Positions 33,766 to 44,832 of a stretch of 64,000 nucleotides of DNA are shown one piece after another. The stretch's first letter is position 1; the number at the start of each line of letters is the position of its first letter. Below the pieces are notes generated by a model. The model did not search any database and was not told where the DNA came from. It worked only from the letters and a program-made list of their open reading frames with translations. The position numbers were made by a program, and so were the translations under genes. This stretch comes from Paraspadella gotoi (taxonomy: Eukaryota > Chaetognatha): assembly GCA_051294375.1 (NCBI GenBank), contig CM119269.1, positions 5,281,609-5,345,608 of the forward strand. Direction: 5' to 3'.

Positions 33766-34260
33766 AAATGATTAAAAAACATTTGGCATTGTCACCTTTA
33801 ACTAAGTCTAAGAAACAATTGTTTGCATCTTTGATCTATTTGATTTATTTATTTATAGATATTTATTTACGTGTCAAGAATCTATGTGCCTAAAACTATA
33901 AACTATGGATCGAAAATATTTATATTACGTATTAGCTAGTTTAATCATTGTCAAATAAAAATAAATAAAACAGGAGGCCTACAATTACTAAATCGTGCCT
34001 CAATTTTACCGGGCACTTCGAAAACTACAATTGTTTACATTTGCTCGAAGGCGCAATCGCCAAAACCTAAATAAATCTCACACATGTATAAATGGATCTT
34101 ATAAATCGATAATATATTTAAACGTATGATCAGTTTATTATACAATGTATAAAATATATGAAAATTAAAAAATATTATTACTTTTGATAAACCAAATTTC
34201 GAGCAACCAATCAAAATTAAACCCGACCAACCGTCCCCACCACCCGCCACCATCCTCCAG

Positions 34261-34644
34261 ATCGACTCCAACGGCCACCTCTCCATGATGACCACCCTCC
34301 CACCTTCCTCCCACTCCCTGGCCTCCCTGGACGAGCGACTCGACCACCTCGCCCTCGACCCTCTCGCCATGGAGCAGCTCTCCACCATGGAGGGTCTGAC
34401 CCTGGACCCTCTGGTGGGCGTGGAGGGTCTCGGCATCGACCCCGCCACCGGAGGCCTCACCCTCGAACGCCTCGCCGTCGCCCCGATCTCCTTCGATCCC
34501 GCCCTCGTCGACGAAGGCGGGTTCCTCCCCGAAGACGCCTTCCCCGTGGTGGCGCCTCTGCTCGGCGGCGGGAAGATGGGAGGAGGAGGAGGAGGAGGAG
34601 GGGGAGGGAAGGAGAGCGGGGGAAAAAGGGGAACACGTATAAAG
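34261..34644 (+). CDS. Neto-like CUB gene, cytoplasmic tail exon (assigned by phase)
   Basis: A strong acceptor (ccaccatcctccag) ends at 34260 and the donor is gtgagt; 128 codons, phase 0 to phase 0, which fits the exon ending at 18397. The protein starts IDSNGHLSMMTTLPPSSHSL and is a Leu/Asp-rich disordered region with repeated L-D-P / L-E-R motifs (LDERLDHLALDPL; LTLDPLVGVEGL; LTLERLAV), then a run of ten Gly and a basic end (KRGTRIK). High GC and codon-third C/G set it off from its surroundings. It is surely coding; which gene it belongs to is inferred from strand, phase and the PDZ-type end downstream. Confidence 0.7.
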
Positions 34645-34681
34645 GTGAGTGGAGATGGTTGGGGGAGAAAAGAGAGATAGT

Positions 34682-34684
34682 AAC

Positions 34685-34715
<31 letters not shown>

Positions 34716-34886
34716 AGAGAGGAGAGAGAGAGAGAGAGAGAGACAGAGAGATCTAAGAAGGTGAGGTACAAAATAGAGAGCGGTCTTCTTTATCTCTTCA
34801 TTGGTCTTTCTTTATGTTCTCTTCTCTCTCTCTCTTTATTTCTTTATTGCTTTTCTTTCTTTCTTTCTTTCTTTCTTTATTTATTT

Positions 34887-34944
<58 letters not shown>

Positions 34945-35035
34945 CTCTTTCTTTCTTTTATTTTTTTATTTGTTTGTTTCTTTCTTTTGTTTCTTTATTT
35001 CTTTATTCTCTTCATTCTTTATTTAATTCTCTCTC

Positions 35036-35096
<61 letters not shown>

Positions 35097-35135
35097 TTCC
35101 TTCTCTCTCTCTCTCTCTCTCTCTCTTTTCTCTCT
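34682..35135. repeat. (GA)n tract followed by long (CT)n/(CTTT)n tract
   Basis: Positions 34684-34750 are (GA)n; 34820-35135 are (CT)n with CTTT blocks. The two are complementary and only about 70 bases apart, so they could form a large hairpin just after the exon donor. Long Ser/Leu frames across it are artefacts. Confidence 0.85.
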
Positions 35136-35734
35136 CTGGCATGGAAAATTGAGGTGGGGGGAGGTCCCCTGTCTTTGGTTTAGTTTCCGCCCCATTAACT
35201 TACCCAACGCATTCCCCGTTTCGTCCCCAACCCACCCTTAACTCTTTCTTAAATGAATTTCCCGTCGCAATTGGATTTCTTTCCTTCTACCTCCTTCCTC
35301 CTTCCATCTCCTACTATTTTTCTTTCTTCCTTCCATCTCCTTCTATTTTCTTTCTTCCTTCCATCTCCTTCTTTTTTCTCTTCCTCTTCTTTCTTCCTTT
35401 CCTTTCTTTTTCTTCTTCCTCGTTCTCCTTCATTCCTTTCCTTTTTTTCGTCTGACCTCTCGCTCCGATGGTTCGCCACAGGCCCACAACCCAACCAAAT
35501 GTCTCTATATAATTAAATTCATAGAAATAACATTTAAGATAAATAAATCTACAACTATGAACGATAATTAACGAATCTCAACTATCATTTGCGTCGCCTG
35601 GGATCCTTTGTCTCCCTCACCCACCTCACCCTCACCCTACCTCCCTCACACCGCAGCTCTGACCCAAACCCAAACTACCCCCTAACCTTCCCTAAACCAC
35701 CTTCCACTCTCCACCGCAGTCTCCCCTTACCCCC
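35136..35734. other. pyrimidine-rich DNA, no gene
   Basis: Repeated ccttccatctccttct blocks at 35280-35370 grade into C-rich sequence leading to the minisatellite. No exon is supported. Confidence 0.6.
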
Positions 35735-36312
35735 AACGCCCCTCAACCCAGTCTCTCCTTACCCAACCCCTCAACCATCTCCCTTACCCCAACCCCTCAA
35801 CCCAGTCCTCCCTTACCCAAACCCCCTCAACCCAGTCTCCCTTACCCCACCCCCCTCACCCAGTCTCCTTACCCACCCCCTCAACCCAGTCTCCCTTACC
35901 CCAACCCCTCAACCCAGTCTCCCTTACCACAACCCCCTACGCAGTCTCCCTTACCAACCCCCTCAACCCAGTCTCCCTACCCAACCCCTCTCAACCCAGT
36001 CTCCCACAGTTCCCCAACCCCCTCAACCAGTCTCCCTTACCCCAACCCCCTCAACCCAGTCTCCTTACCCAACCCCTCAACCCAGTCTCCCTTACCGCCA
36101 ACCCCTCAACCCAGTCTCCCTTAACCCAACCCCCTCACCCAGTCTCCCTTACCCCCAACCCCTCAACCAGTCTCCCTTAACCACCCCCTCAAACGCAGTC
36201 TCCCTTACCCAACCCCTCAACCCAGTCTCCTTACCCAACCCCCTCAACCCAGTCTCCCTTAACCCAACCCCTCAACGCAGTCCTCCCTTACCCAACCCCC
36301 TCAACCCCGCCT
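35735..36312. repeat. C-rich minisatellite, about 28-bp unit, some 20 copies
   Basis: The unit is ctcaacccagtctcccttac followed by ccaacccc, with length changes of one or two bases, mostly in the C and A runs. The plus strand stays open for 251 codons from 35589 as a Pro/Ser/Asn/Leu repeat. The shifting unit length and lack of splice sites argue against a gene. The opposite strand is G-rich (ggggttgggtaaggg) and could form G-quadruplexes. Confidence 0.85.
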
Positions 36313-36512
36313 CACGGTCGAACGTATTAACGTCTCGAATTTGATGGCAAACGAGGTTTTTTTTTTTTTTTTTTTTTTCCTTTTTTTGTCTTTCCTTTTA
36401 TTCGATTCTCTTTCTTCCCTCGTTTTTCGTTTTTTGAGGCGGCTTATTTTATCTTATTTAAGCTTAGTTAAACTTGTTTAAAGGCCCAACGTTTATTCTC
36501 TCTCTCTCTCAA

Positions 36513-36545
<33 letters not shown>

Positions 36546-37429
36546 TCCTATCTTCTTGTCTTCGGCGAAAGATTGTAAATCCTATTAATTAATTTTAAGC
36601 CCGGGAGGCTCATCTTTTATTCTTTGTCTTATTCTTCTTCTTTTTTTTCTTTTTTTTGACTGAGCGGTTGTGTTCCTAGTACAAGAAAACTCATAGCATT
36701 AAGGTCATATCATATATATTATTCATGTTCTCCTTAAAGTGATTTGTTTTTCATGCAATCCACATTTGGCTTTTACAATTTTCTACATCGATCTTTGTAT
36801 TATTCGGAATATCCTTTTTTTCTCATTTCCATCTTTTTCTATTTTGTTTTCTTCTTTAATGATACACTATAATTTTAAATAATACTATTTTTTTTCTATT
36901 TTTTCTTCCCTCCTCTTGCTTAACTTTCTCACTCTTCCCACGAGAAGGAAAGAAATTCTTTGAGAGGAAAAACTAAATAACCATTTTCTCGCACAAAATA
37001 ACACGTTCAATAGAGATGGCGACAGAGAAATCCCTACCAGATAATTTGCGCTATTTAAGATCCCTTTTTTTTCTTTCTTTCTTTCTTTCTTTATTTTTTT
37101 TATCTTTTTTGTCTTTCACTAGTGTTTTATCCTCGCTCATTCCTCCCATTTCCTTCTTCCCTCCCTTTCCTCCCTTTCCTTCCTTCTTACCCTTGCTCCT
37201 TCTCTCTTTTCCTTCTTTTTTCTCTTTTCTTTATTCCTCCCTTCCCTTCTTCTCTCCCTTCCCTTCTTCCCTCCCTTCCCTTCCCTTGCTTCCCTTCCCT
37301 TGTCCCTTTCTTCCTCCCTTTTTCCATTTCTTTCCCTACCCTTTCCCTTCTTCCCTCCCTTCCCGTTCTTCCCTCCGCATTCCCTTCTTCCTTCCTTTCC
37401 TATCTCCCTCCTCTCCTTCTTCTCTCCGA
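36313..37429. other. T-rich and pyrimidine-rich DNA, no gene
   Basis: A T20-type run at 36357-36378, (CT)n at 36496-36545, AT-rich DNA to 37010, then ccttcc-type pyrimidine repeats at 37140-37430. Frames here are low-complexity. Confidence 0.6.
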
Positions 37430-38028
37430 CCGTATTTTTTCGTGTTGTCTGTCGCCGCCCTGAGGGAAATCCTCATCAATTTCTAAGTGCTTTTTCATAA
37501 ATTCCTTGCTCCCTTTTCATTCCTCCTGTCATCTCCTCTTTTCTCCGTCTCCCTCTCATATCGTTCCATCTCGCTCTCAAACGTCTTAGCTTTCCTAACG
37601 GTTTTTTTCCCCCCCTCGCCTAATTGTGTCTTCTCTTTTTTTCTTAATCAATTTACCCAATTCCTACCTTTTCTTTTGCTTCATCTTTATTCTTTCCCCT
37701 CGTTATTTTTCTCTTTCCCGATTCCTACCTATTCCTACCGTCTCATTTAAAAATTCCTTCATAACTGACCCCTTTTAATATACCTTATCCTACTCGGCTT
37801 TCCTCCCTTCATCTTACCTTTCCAGAACTTCATCACTCTAACCTTTTCCTCTCGTTCTAACTTCTTTCCTAGACTAAAAAAAAATGTTATTACTAATCAG
37901 GAAATTTCTCCATCTTTTCTTTGCTATCTTATTATCCACTGTTCATGTATTATTTAATGGCGGGAAAGTTTCTTTTCATTTTGTTTGAGAGACAGAAATA
38001 CGCAAGGCGAAAACCGATCTTTTTGACG

Positions 38029-38063
<35 letters not shown>

Positions 38064-38093
38064 CGAGAGAAGAGAGTAGAGAGAAGAGAGAGA

Positions 38094-38135
<42 letters not shown>

Positions 38136-38288
38136 GAGAGAGAGAAGAGAGGAGAGAAAGAAGAAATGGAAAGACAGGAGTAATATTTCAATGGTTCAAG
38201 TAAAAAAATGTTTTTTTATATTTTAAAGTGTCATTGTACGTTACTTTCTTGTCTCTATCTCTCCTCTCTCTCTCTCTCTCTTCTCTAC

Positions 38289-38325
<37 letters not shown>

Positions 38326-38419
38326 TCTTCTTCTTCTTCTGTCTCTTCCTTCTTCTATCTTCTTCTCTCTCCCTTTCCTCTCTCTTACTCTCGTCTTCTT
38401 CTTCTTCTTTCTTCTTCGT

Positions 38420-38464
<45 letters not shown>

Positions 38465-39107
38465 TCTCTCCCCCTCCTTCTTCTCTCTCTCTCTCCTATT
38501 TTTCTCCCCCTAAACGTCGAAAATTGGAATTTATGCCAATGAGCATTTTTTTTCTTTCTTTTTGCTGGCTTTTAAGGAACAACTCTCTCTGCCTNNNNNN
38601 NNNNNNNNNNNNNNNNNNNGCGTTTTTCGTGTTGTCGTCGCCCCTGAGGGAAATCCTCATCAATTCTAAGTGCTTTTCATAATCGCTCCCTTTTCTTTCC
38701 TCCTTCTCTCCCTTTTCTCCGTCTCCCTCTCTATCGTTCCATCTCGCTCTCAAACGTCTTACTTTCCTAACGGTTTTTTTCCCCCCCTCGCTATTTGTCT
38801 TCTCTTTTTTTCTATCAATTTCCCAATTCCTACCTTTTCTTTTGCTCATTTTTATTCTTCCCTCGTTTTTTTTCTCTTCCCGTTCCTACCATTCCTACCG
38901 TCTCATTAAAAATTCCTTCATAACTTCCCCTTTTAATACCTTCCTACTCGGCTTTCCTCCCTTCATCTTCCTCCAGAACTCATCACTCTACCTTTCCTCT
39001 CGTCTCTTCTTTCCTAGACTAAAAAAAAATGTTTTCTAATCAGAAATTCTCCATCTTTTCTTTGTTCTATTATCCACTTTCATTATTTTTAATGGCGCCT
39101 CTCCTCT

Positions 39108-39145
<38 letters not shown>

Positions 39146-39377
39146 TCTTCTTCTTCTTCTTCTTTCCTTTCTTCTTCTTCTTCTCTCTTCTTCTCTCTCC
39201 CTTTCCCCTCTACTCTTCTCTCTCTCTCTCTTCTTCTTCTTCTTCTCCTCTTCTTTCTTTCTTCTTCTTCTCCCTCTTCTTCTCTCNNNNNNNNNNNNNN
39301 NNNNNNNNNNNGGAAAGTTTCTTTTCATTTTGTTTGAGAGACAGAAATACGCAAGGCGAAAACCGATCTTTTTGACG

Positions 39378-39412
<35 letters not shown>

Positions 39413-39444
39413 CGAGAGAAGAGAGTAGAGAGAAGAGAGAGAAT

Positions 39445-39481
<37 letters not shown>

Positions 39482-39605
39482 GAGAAGAGAGAAAGAGGAC
39501 AGAGAGAAGAAATGGAAAGACAGGATAATATTTCAAGGTTCAAGTAAAAATGTTTTTATATTTTAAGTGTCATTGTACGTTACTTTCTGTGTCTCTCACT
39601 CTCTC

Positions 39606-39665
<60 letters not shown>

Positions 39666-40012
39666 TCTTCTTCTTCTTCTTCTCTTCTTCTTCTTCTTCT
39701 TCTCTCTCCCTTTCCCTCTCTCTTCTCTCTCTTCTCTCTTCTTCTTCTTCTTCTTCTTCTTCTTCTTCTTTCTTCTTCTTCTTCTTCTTCTTCTCTCTCC
39801 CCCTCCTCTCTCTCTCTCTCTCCTATTTTTCCCCCTAAACGTCGAAAATTGGAATTTATGCCAATGAGCATTTTTTTTCTTTCTTTTTGCTGGCTTTTAA
39901 GGAACAACTCTCTCTGCCTCTCTCTCCCCCTCTCTCTCTCTCTCTCTCCTATTTTCTCCCCCTAAACGTCGAAAATTGAATTTATGCAAATGAGATTTTT
40001 TTTCTTTCTTTT
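37430..40012. repeat. locally duplicated block, probable assembly artefact
   Basis: Block X (37440-37970) recurs at 38626-39095, and block Y (37964-38590) recurs at 39311-39918, with its end (ccccctaaacgtcgaaaatt...) seen a third time at 39947-40012. The copies match base for base except for many one-base differences in homopolymer or repeat length, and are separated by gaps of exactly 25 N (38595-38619, 39287-39311). That pattern fits unpolished long-read contig ends placed side by side. The (TTC)n and (CT)n tracts in it produce the long Ser/Leu frames; no gene. Confidence 0.8.
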
Positions 40013-40024
40013 GCGGCTTTTAAG

Positions 40025-40096
40025 GTTACATGATCGCGGAAGAAGACGACGACGAAGATGAAGGATGTAACTCGGACTGGGCGGAGACGCGAGTCT
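40025..40096 (+). CDS. terminal coding exon ending in a PDZ ligand (ETRV), Neto-like
   Basis: After acceptor cggcttttaag the phase-1 frame reads YMIAEEEDDDEDEGCNSDWA and ends ETRV, stop at 40094-40096. The last three residues T-R-V form a class I PDZ-binding motif (S/T-x-hydrophobic). Vertebrate Neto1 is known to end in TRV and to bind PSD-95 through it. The acidic composition matches the earlier tail exons. The preceding tail exon ends in phase 0, while this one needs phase 1, so one exon between them is missing, perhaps within the misassembled block just upstream. Confidence 0.55.
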
Positions 40097-40174
40097 GAGG
40101 GATGTAATATGAATCGACATGTGGGAAGAAAAAAACTTGATTCAAAACAACAACAAAAATCAAATCCTCGTTTT

Positions 40175-40180
40175 AATAAA
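40175..40180 (+). promoter_or_regulatory. poly(A) signal AATAAA
   Basis: AATAAA lies 79 bases after the stop of the ETRV exon, within an A-rich stretch. The position suits the end of a short 3' UTR. In AT-rich DNA the hexamer is common, so support is modest. Confidence 0.35.
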
Positions 40181-40487
40181 AAAAAAGGAAATGAAAAGAA
40201 AAATTTTTGAATTTCGTTTGTTCTCACCTACTGGAATTTAAAAAAAAAAAAATTTAAATATCGTTCGTCAATGTCTTTACAACAAAGTTTGAACGAAAGC
40301 AAAAATAAAAAACAAATAAAAACAGCAAAAAAAAACAAGAAAACCAAAACCAAAAGTTTCCCGCTAAAAAAAACCAAGATAGAATCCAGAGGGGGAAAAA
40401 ACGCGACGAAAAAAAGGAGGGAAAAAAAAAGAAGATCGCAGGACCAAATTCTTCGTCCGCCAGTCGACTTCGCTTTCCGTGACGTCG

Positions 40488-40713
40488 CTTCTTTACAACA
40501 TGTCATAACTGACATCAGCGATGACAATGTACAATAAAAATGACATCTACAACCTGTCATAACTGACTTCAGCGATGACAATGAACGATAAAAATGACTT
40601 CTACAACCTGTCTTAACTGACATCGGCGATGACAATGAACGATAAAAATGACATCTACAACATGTCATAACTGACATCGGAAATGACTATGAACAATAAA
40701 AATGACATCTAAA
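40488..40713. repeat. 54-bp minisatellite, four copies
   Basis: The word tgtcataactgac or tgtcttaactga recurs at 40501, 40555, 40609 and 40663, an exact 54-base period. Units share cagcgatgacaatg and aataaaaatgaca. Since 54 is a multiple of three, the minus strand gives an open 18-residue repeat (each like MSVMTCCRCHFYRSLSSP). It lacks gene context, so I read it as non-coding. Confidence 0.85.
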
Positions 40714-40922
40714 ACAGGAAAAGACAAGGCAAAATGTCTCACTCTTGTTTAAAAGTGCCATGAGTAATGAAGACGAAGACAATAAATGAAGAAAATGAGA
40801 TCTTGAGACCAAAATTAAGTCGACGACGCCGAGGGGCGACCGCGCTGACGACCTCGCAGCTGCGCGGCTGCGGCCTCCTGGCAGCACAGCGGCGACGACA
40901 GCAGCGGCCGCGGCGCCTTACG

Positions 40923-40946
40923 ATGGCGACAGGAGAATCTGCCGAG
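40923..40946 (+). CDS. possible first coding exon of a further gene
   Basis: A GC-rich, CAG/CGG-rich patch (40815-40946) ends in ATG with G at +4, eight codons MATGESAE, and a donor gtgaga. This resembles a 5' UTR plus a short first exon. Another frame across the patch, ending AAAAAPYDGDRRICR at the same donor, is also open, so an internal exon is possible. No second exon is found downstream. Confidence 0.25.
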
Positions 40947-40980
40947 GTGAGAATCGGGAAAAACTAACGATGGGCGGGAG

Positions 40981-41648
40981 ATGTTGACGGATTTGTTGTT
41001 TGTGGGAGTCGTTGATTGGTGAAATTGATTTTCGGCGTCGAGTCTGATTGCTTTCTTGCTTGCCTTTCTTGCTTGCCTTCTTTGCCTTGCCTTTTCTCGC
41101 TTGCCTTCTGGAAATATTCTCCATTTTATTTTTTCTTACTTTTTCTCGCGAAGAAATTGCTTCGATCAAAACAATCAAGTTTATAAGGTTATTTTTATTT
41201 AATTATACCGGAATATGGCATTAATTAGGGATAATGTTGATTATTATAATAATGATAATGATAATGATTAAGATAAAAAAATAATTATAAGGAGGGTGAC
41301 AGGTTATTCAACTCACTGTGTTACATTGCCAGTCCAAAGTCAGTACAAATTCTGTCCCAGTCAGTCCAAGTCATCCAAAGTCCCCTGAATGAGAATGCAT
41401 AATTTTAAATTTGTTTTTACCAAAAGACGAGGACGATTGACACCGATGATGATGACAATGATGACGATAATGATGATCGTGATGCTGATGATGATGATGA
41501 TACTGTGACTGATAAAACAAATCGATGATCACGGGGAAGGAGAAGGCGCTAATGACGGTGCTTGCGTTTGGCGTGGCTGAATTATAGCGATGCGTAATGA
41601 GAGAGAGAGAGAAAAGAGAGATGAGAGAGAGAGAGAGAGAGAGAGAGA

Positions 41649-41679
<31 letters not shown>

Positions 41680-41939
41680 AGAGCAAACAAAGACGGGAGA
41701 CAGCGAGCGGAATAAGAAGCCAAAACAGGCAAATGAAAGACGACCGCAGCGCCTCTTCTCCTTTTGCTCTTTTTTTTTTTTGTTCTTTTGTTTCTTTTTT
41801 GCTTTTTTTGTTTCCTTTTTTCAGTTCCCCTTCTTTACCTGCACATATTTTTTTTAACGTTTTCTACGATACGTTATTTGTTTTTTGTTTCTCTTATCCC
41901 CTCCCCTGAATCAAGTGATCATTTCTCTCTCTTCTCTCA

Positions 41940-41999
<60 letters not shown>

Positions 42000-42781
42000 C
42001 TTTTCCCTGATATTCCTCCCGTCGATGCCACAGAACTGTCAAGTTTCAGTTGCGCCGCTGGCATCAAATCTTATCCAACCAATGGAAGGAGAGGGAAAAA
42101 AAAGAAAAAGAAATAAAAAGAAGAAAAATGAGGGAAAAATAAAAGAAAGAGTAATAAAAAAAGAAAAGAAAAGAAATGAGGGCCAAAAGACAAACAATTT
42201 AAAAAATGAAACGTTCTCCATGAGAGAAGATTTTAAAAAAGTTTAAAGAAAATTAAGAAAGGAGTAAATAAAAAAATTTATAAAGAAAAAGAAAAAAGAA
42301 AGAAAAGAAAAAAAGAATACAGTAGAAAGAAAAAAAGAAAAAAATTGCGATTCGGCGAAAAAGTTTTTTTTTCTTTCTTACTTTCTTTTCTTCTTCTTCT
42401 TCTTCTTCTCTTCTTCTTCTTTCTTCTTCTTCTTTTCTTTCTTCTTCTATCTTTTATCGACACGAGAGGGGAGAATCAAGGCGAAGGGTTAAAGGCGGCG
42501 TTTCGCGCTTAGGAAATGAGAAGCATGACCCGGTATGCAGGGTTTAGGGGAAACGACGCATGGCTGAGTAGAAATTAGGCTCATAGAAGACAAAGAGTTT
42601 GCCTTGCGACGTTTCGGTCTTGTAGCAACAAACAATAATTTGAAGCAACATCGTCAACTGCTGCGCACGACAGACAACAACAACAACAACAACTTTCCGT
42701 TTCAGAGTCAGTCAGAAGAGGAGAGAGAGTAGAGAGATGCTAGATCGGAAAACGGGGAGAGAGGAGAGAGAGAGAGAGAGA

Positions 42782-42812
<31 letters not shown>

Positions 42813-43044
42813 GAGGGGGAGAAGAGAGAGAGAGAGAGAGGGAATGAGGAGTATGGGGGGAGAAAGAGGGGAGAGAGAAGATGCAAAAGGAAAACGAAAT
42901 GATGAGAGAAGGGGATAGGAGGAGAGAGAGAGAGAGAGAGAGAAGAGAGACGAAGACTAGAGAGAGAGAGAAGATTGACCTGAGGGAAATACAGAGATGT
43001 CTTTTTTTTCTCTCGGACAAGAGAGAGAGAGACGGAAAGATTTC
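40981..43044. other. no gene; GAT/GA/CT microsatellites
   Basis: cttgccttt-type repeats at 41046-41110, GAT repeats at 41236-41270 and 41430-41505, GA at 41601-41682, CT at 41935-41998, A-rich purine DNA at 42090-42350, TTC repeats at 42388-42450, and GA at 42716-42960. Confidence 0.6.
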
Positions 43045-43335
43045 TAACCCGGGCAAATACACGAAGCCAGAGGGCCAGAGTGTCGGCCGAAACGTCGGGC
43101 ATCTTCCTCTCCCTCGTGACCCCCCCCCCACCACTGGTCGGTTCAATGAAGTCGTCTCTCGTCGGTTGTCCGGTCTCGAGAAAAAAAAAAATGGCGTCGG
43201 CCTTAAAAAGAAAAAATATGGCCGTCGGTTCTTACGACGGAGATAAATCAAAACAATTTTTGTGGGAAAAAAGAAAAAAAGAAGGAAATCAGAAGGCAGA
43301 AAAAAAGAGAGAGAGGTTGAGAAAATGAAGGGGAA
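43045..43335 (+). repeat. dispersed family D, copy 1
   Basis: Shares with 48725-48990 the run cgaagccagagggccagag, then cgaaacgtcgggcatcttcc, a C-run and later gaagg, aaatcaraaggcagaaaaaa, gagaggttgagaaaatgaag. This copy has an extra 60-base insert in the middle. Same orientation. Frames are broken, so no protein is claimed. Confidence 0.7.
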
Positions 43336-43529
43336 AAAAAGCTTAAAGCATAAAGGATCAACCATGATGTAGTCATTCATTGATGCGAATTGATAGTCAT
43401 TTCTAATTCATCGTAAATAGAACAAACCAAATGCGTGTATGAGCTGAAAGAGAGAGAAGAGAGGGAGAAAGAGATGAGAGAGAGAGAGATGAGAAGAAGA
43501 GAGAGTAGAGCTGGACAGTTTCCCGCCAA

Positions 43530-43800
43530 CTGAAACGAAATCAAAATTATTAGGGGAAAAAATCCACGGGAAAATCTTGGATGTAAAATTTGGGAATTTG
43601 TATTGAAGAAAAAAACCTGCGAATAATGGGATAATAAAAGTTTTCTAGAGAGGAAAAAAGAAGAGAGAGAAGAAAGAGCAGGAGAGGAAGAGAGATGAGA
43701 GAGAGAGAGAAAAGAGATGAGAGAACTGGACAGCCGCTTGGACCGCCGCTGACGCGCCGCTGCAGAGCTGAACATCTTTTCCGACGAACTCTTATCCTTT
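43530..43800 (+). repeat. dispersed family C, copy 2
   Basis: Contains atccacgggaaaatcttgga, aatttgtattgaagaaaaaaa, ataaaagttttctag, a GA tract, ctggacagccgcttggaccg, ccgctgcagagctgaac. It aligns with copies at 3805 and 44575 in the same order. Confidence 0.7.
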
Positions 43801-44574
43801 CTATAAAAAAAAAATTACAATATAATATTGGTATAGAGCAATAAAGAAATTTTTTGTACATTTGAAGAGTAAACTTAAAAAATGCAATAAATTTTCGTTG
43901 AGCATGTTCCCATACTAAATTTTTGATTCACACCCCAATTGAAGGGCTACCCCTATTCAGTAGAAAAAAATAACTTGTTAAACTAAACTCTTTTTCAATA
44001 ATAATGAATCCAAAAATTATAATCCCTATTAACAAAAACTTATATAGTTGAAAATCTCATGTATAACGACTATATATTTTTTGAACTTCCAAATATTTTT
44101 TTTTTTTTTTTCTATTTTCATTTTATTCTTATAAAAATATGTTTAATCTTGAATGAAATTTTTGATGTTCTTTTTTTAGGAAGAAACCAGACTCGAGGTT
44201 CAAATTTATATTTGCCATATTTTAATTTAATTTATAAATAGTTATCAACAACTCAATAATTATTATTTTAAAAAAAGAATAAAATGAATAAATATATATA
44301 CACTAAAAATATTTATAATTTAATAATAGTATAAATATCAGTAATAACAAAAAAAGTAATGTTTAATTTGACTATATCTCTCTATCAACGCTCCTATTTT
44401 AATTAATTTGCCATAGTGGCCAACCGGTTCAAAGTTAGCAATAATAAATAAATACAAATTTATTTTTTTTAAATGTAATGCATATTGTTCGCCGAATAGT
44501 GCTGATATATATATAAGTCACATTAGCTGATTTACATGTGACAATGCATAGTCAATATAAGTTATTTCTTCACT
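43801..44574. other. AT-rich, nothing recognised
   Basis: Very AT-rich DNA with T-runs (44097-44112). No exon or repeat boundary is seen. Confidence 0.6.
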
Positions 44575-44820
44575 TTTTTTAAAATGTATCCACGAAAATC
44601 TCGATGTAATTTGGGATTTTGTATTGAGAAAAAAGCCCGAATAAAAGTTTTAGAAAAAAAAAACATAATCATAATTTTCAAAAAAAGAACGATCACGCAC
44701 AAGAGATCGTAAAGAGTAGAACAGAAAGAGAAAGAAGAAAGAGTGAGACAAAGAGAGACAAAGCTGGACAGCTGCTTGAGCCTGTACAGTCAGTGCAGAA
44801 ACTGAACTCGTTTTTTTTTT
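44575..44820 (+). repeat. dispersed family C, copy 3
   Basis: Contains atccacgaaaatctcgatgt, ttgtattgagaaaaaagccc, ataaaagttttag, an AGA tract, agctggacagctgcttgagc and gaactcgttttttt, ending in a T-run (44811-44832). This copy is the shortest and has a long poly-T end. Confidence 0.7.
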
Positions 44821-44832
44821 TTTTTTTTTTTT

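Noticed and set aside
35589-36344. A 251-codon Pro/Ser/Leu frame
   Set aside because: It is a C-rich minisatellite whose unit length changes by single bases; no splice sites or non-repeat coding sequence at either end.
38208-39965. Ser/Leu-rich hydrophobic frames resembling membrane proteins
   Set aside because: Produced by (CT)n and (TTC)n in duplicated low-quality sequence.
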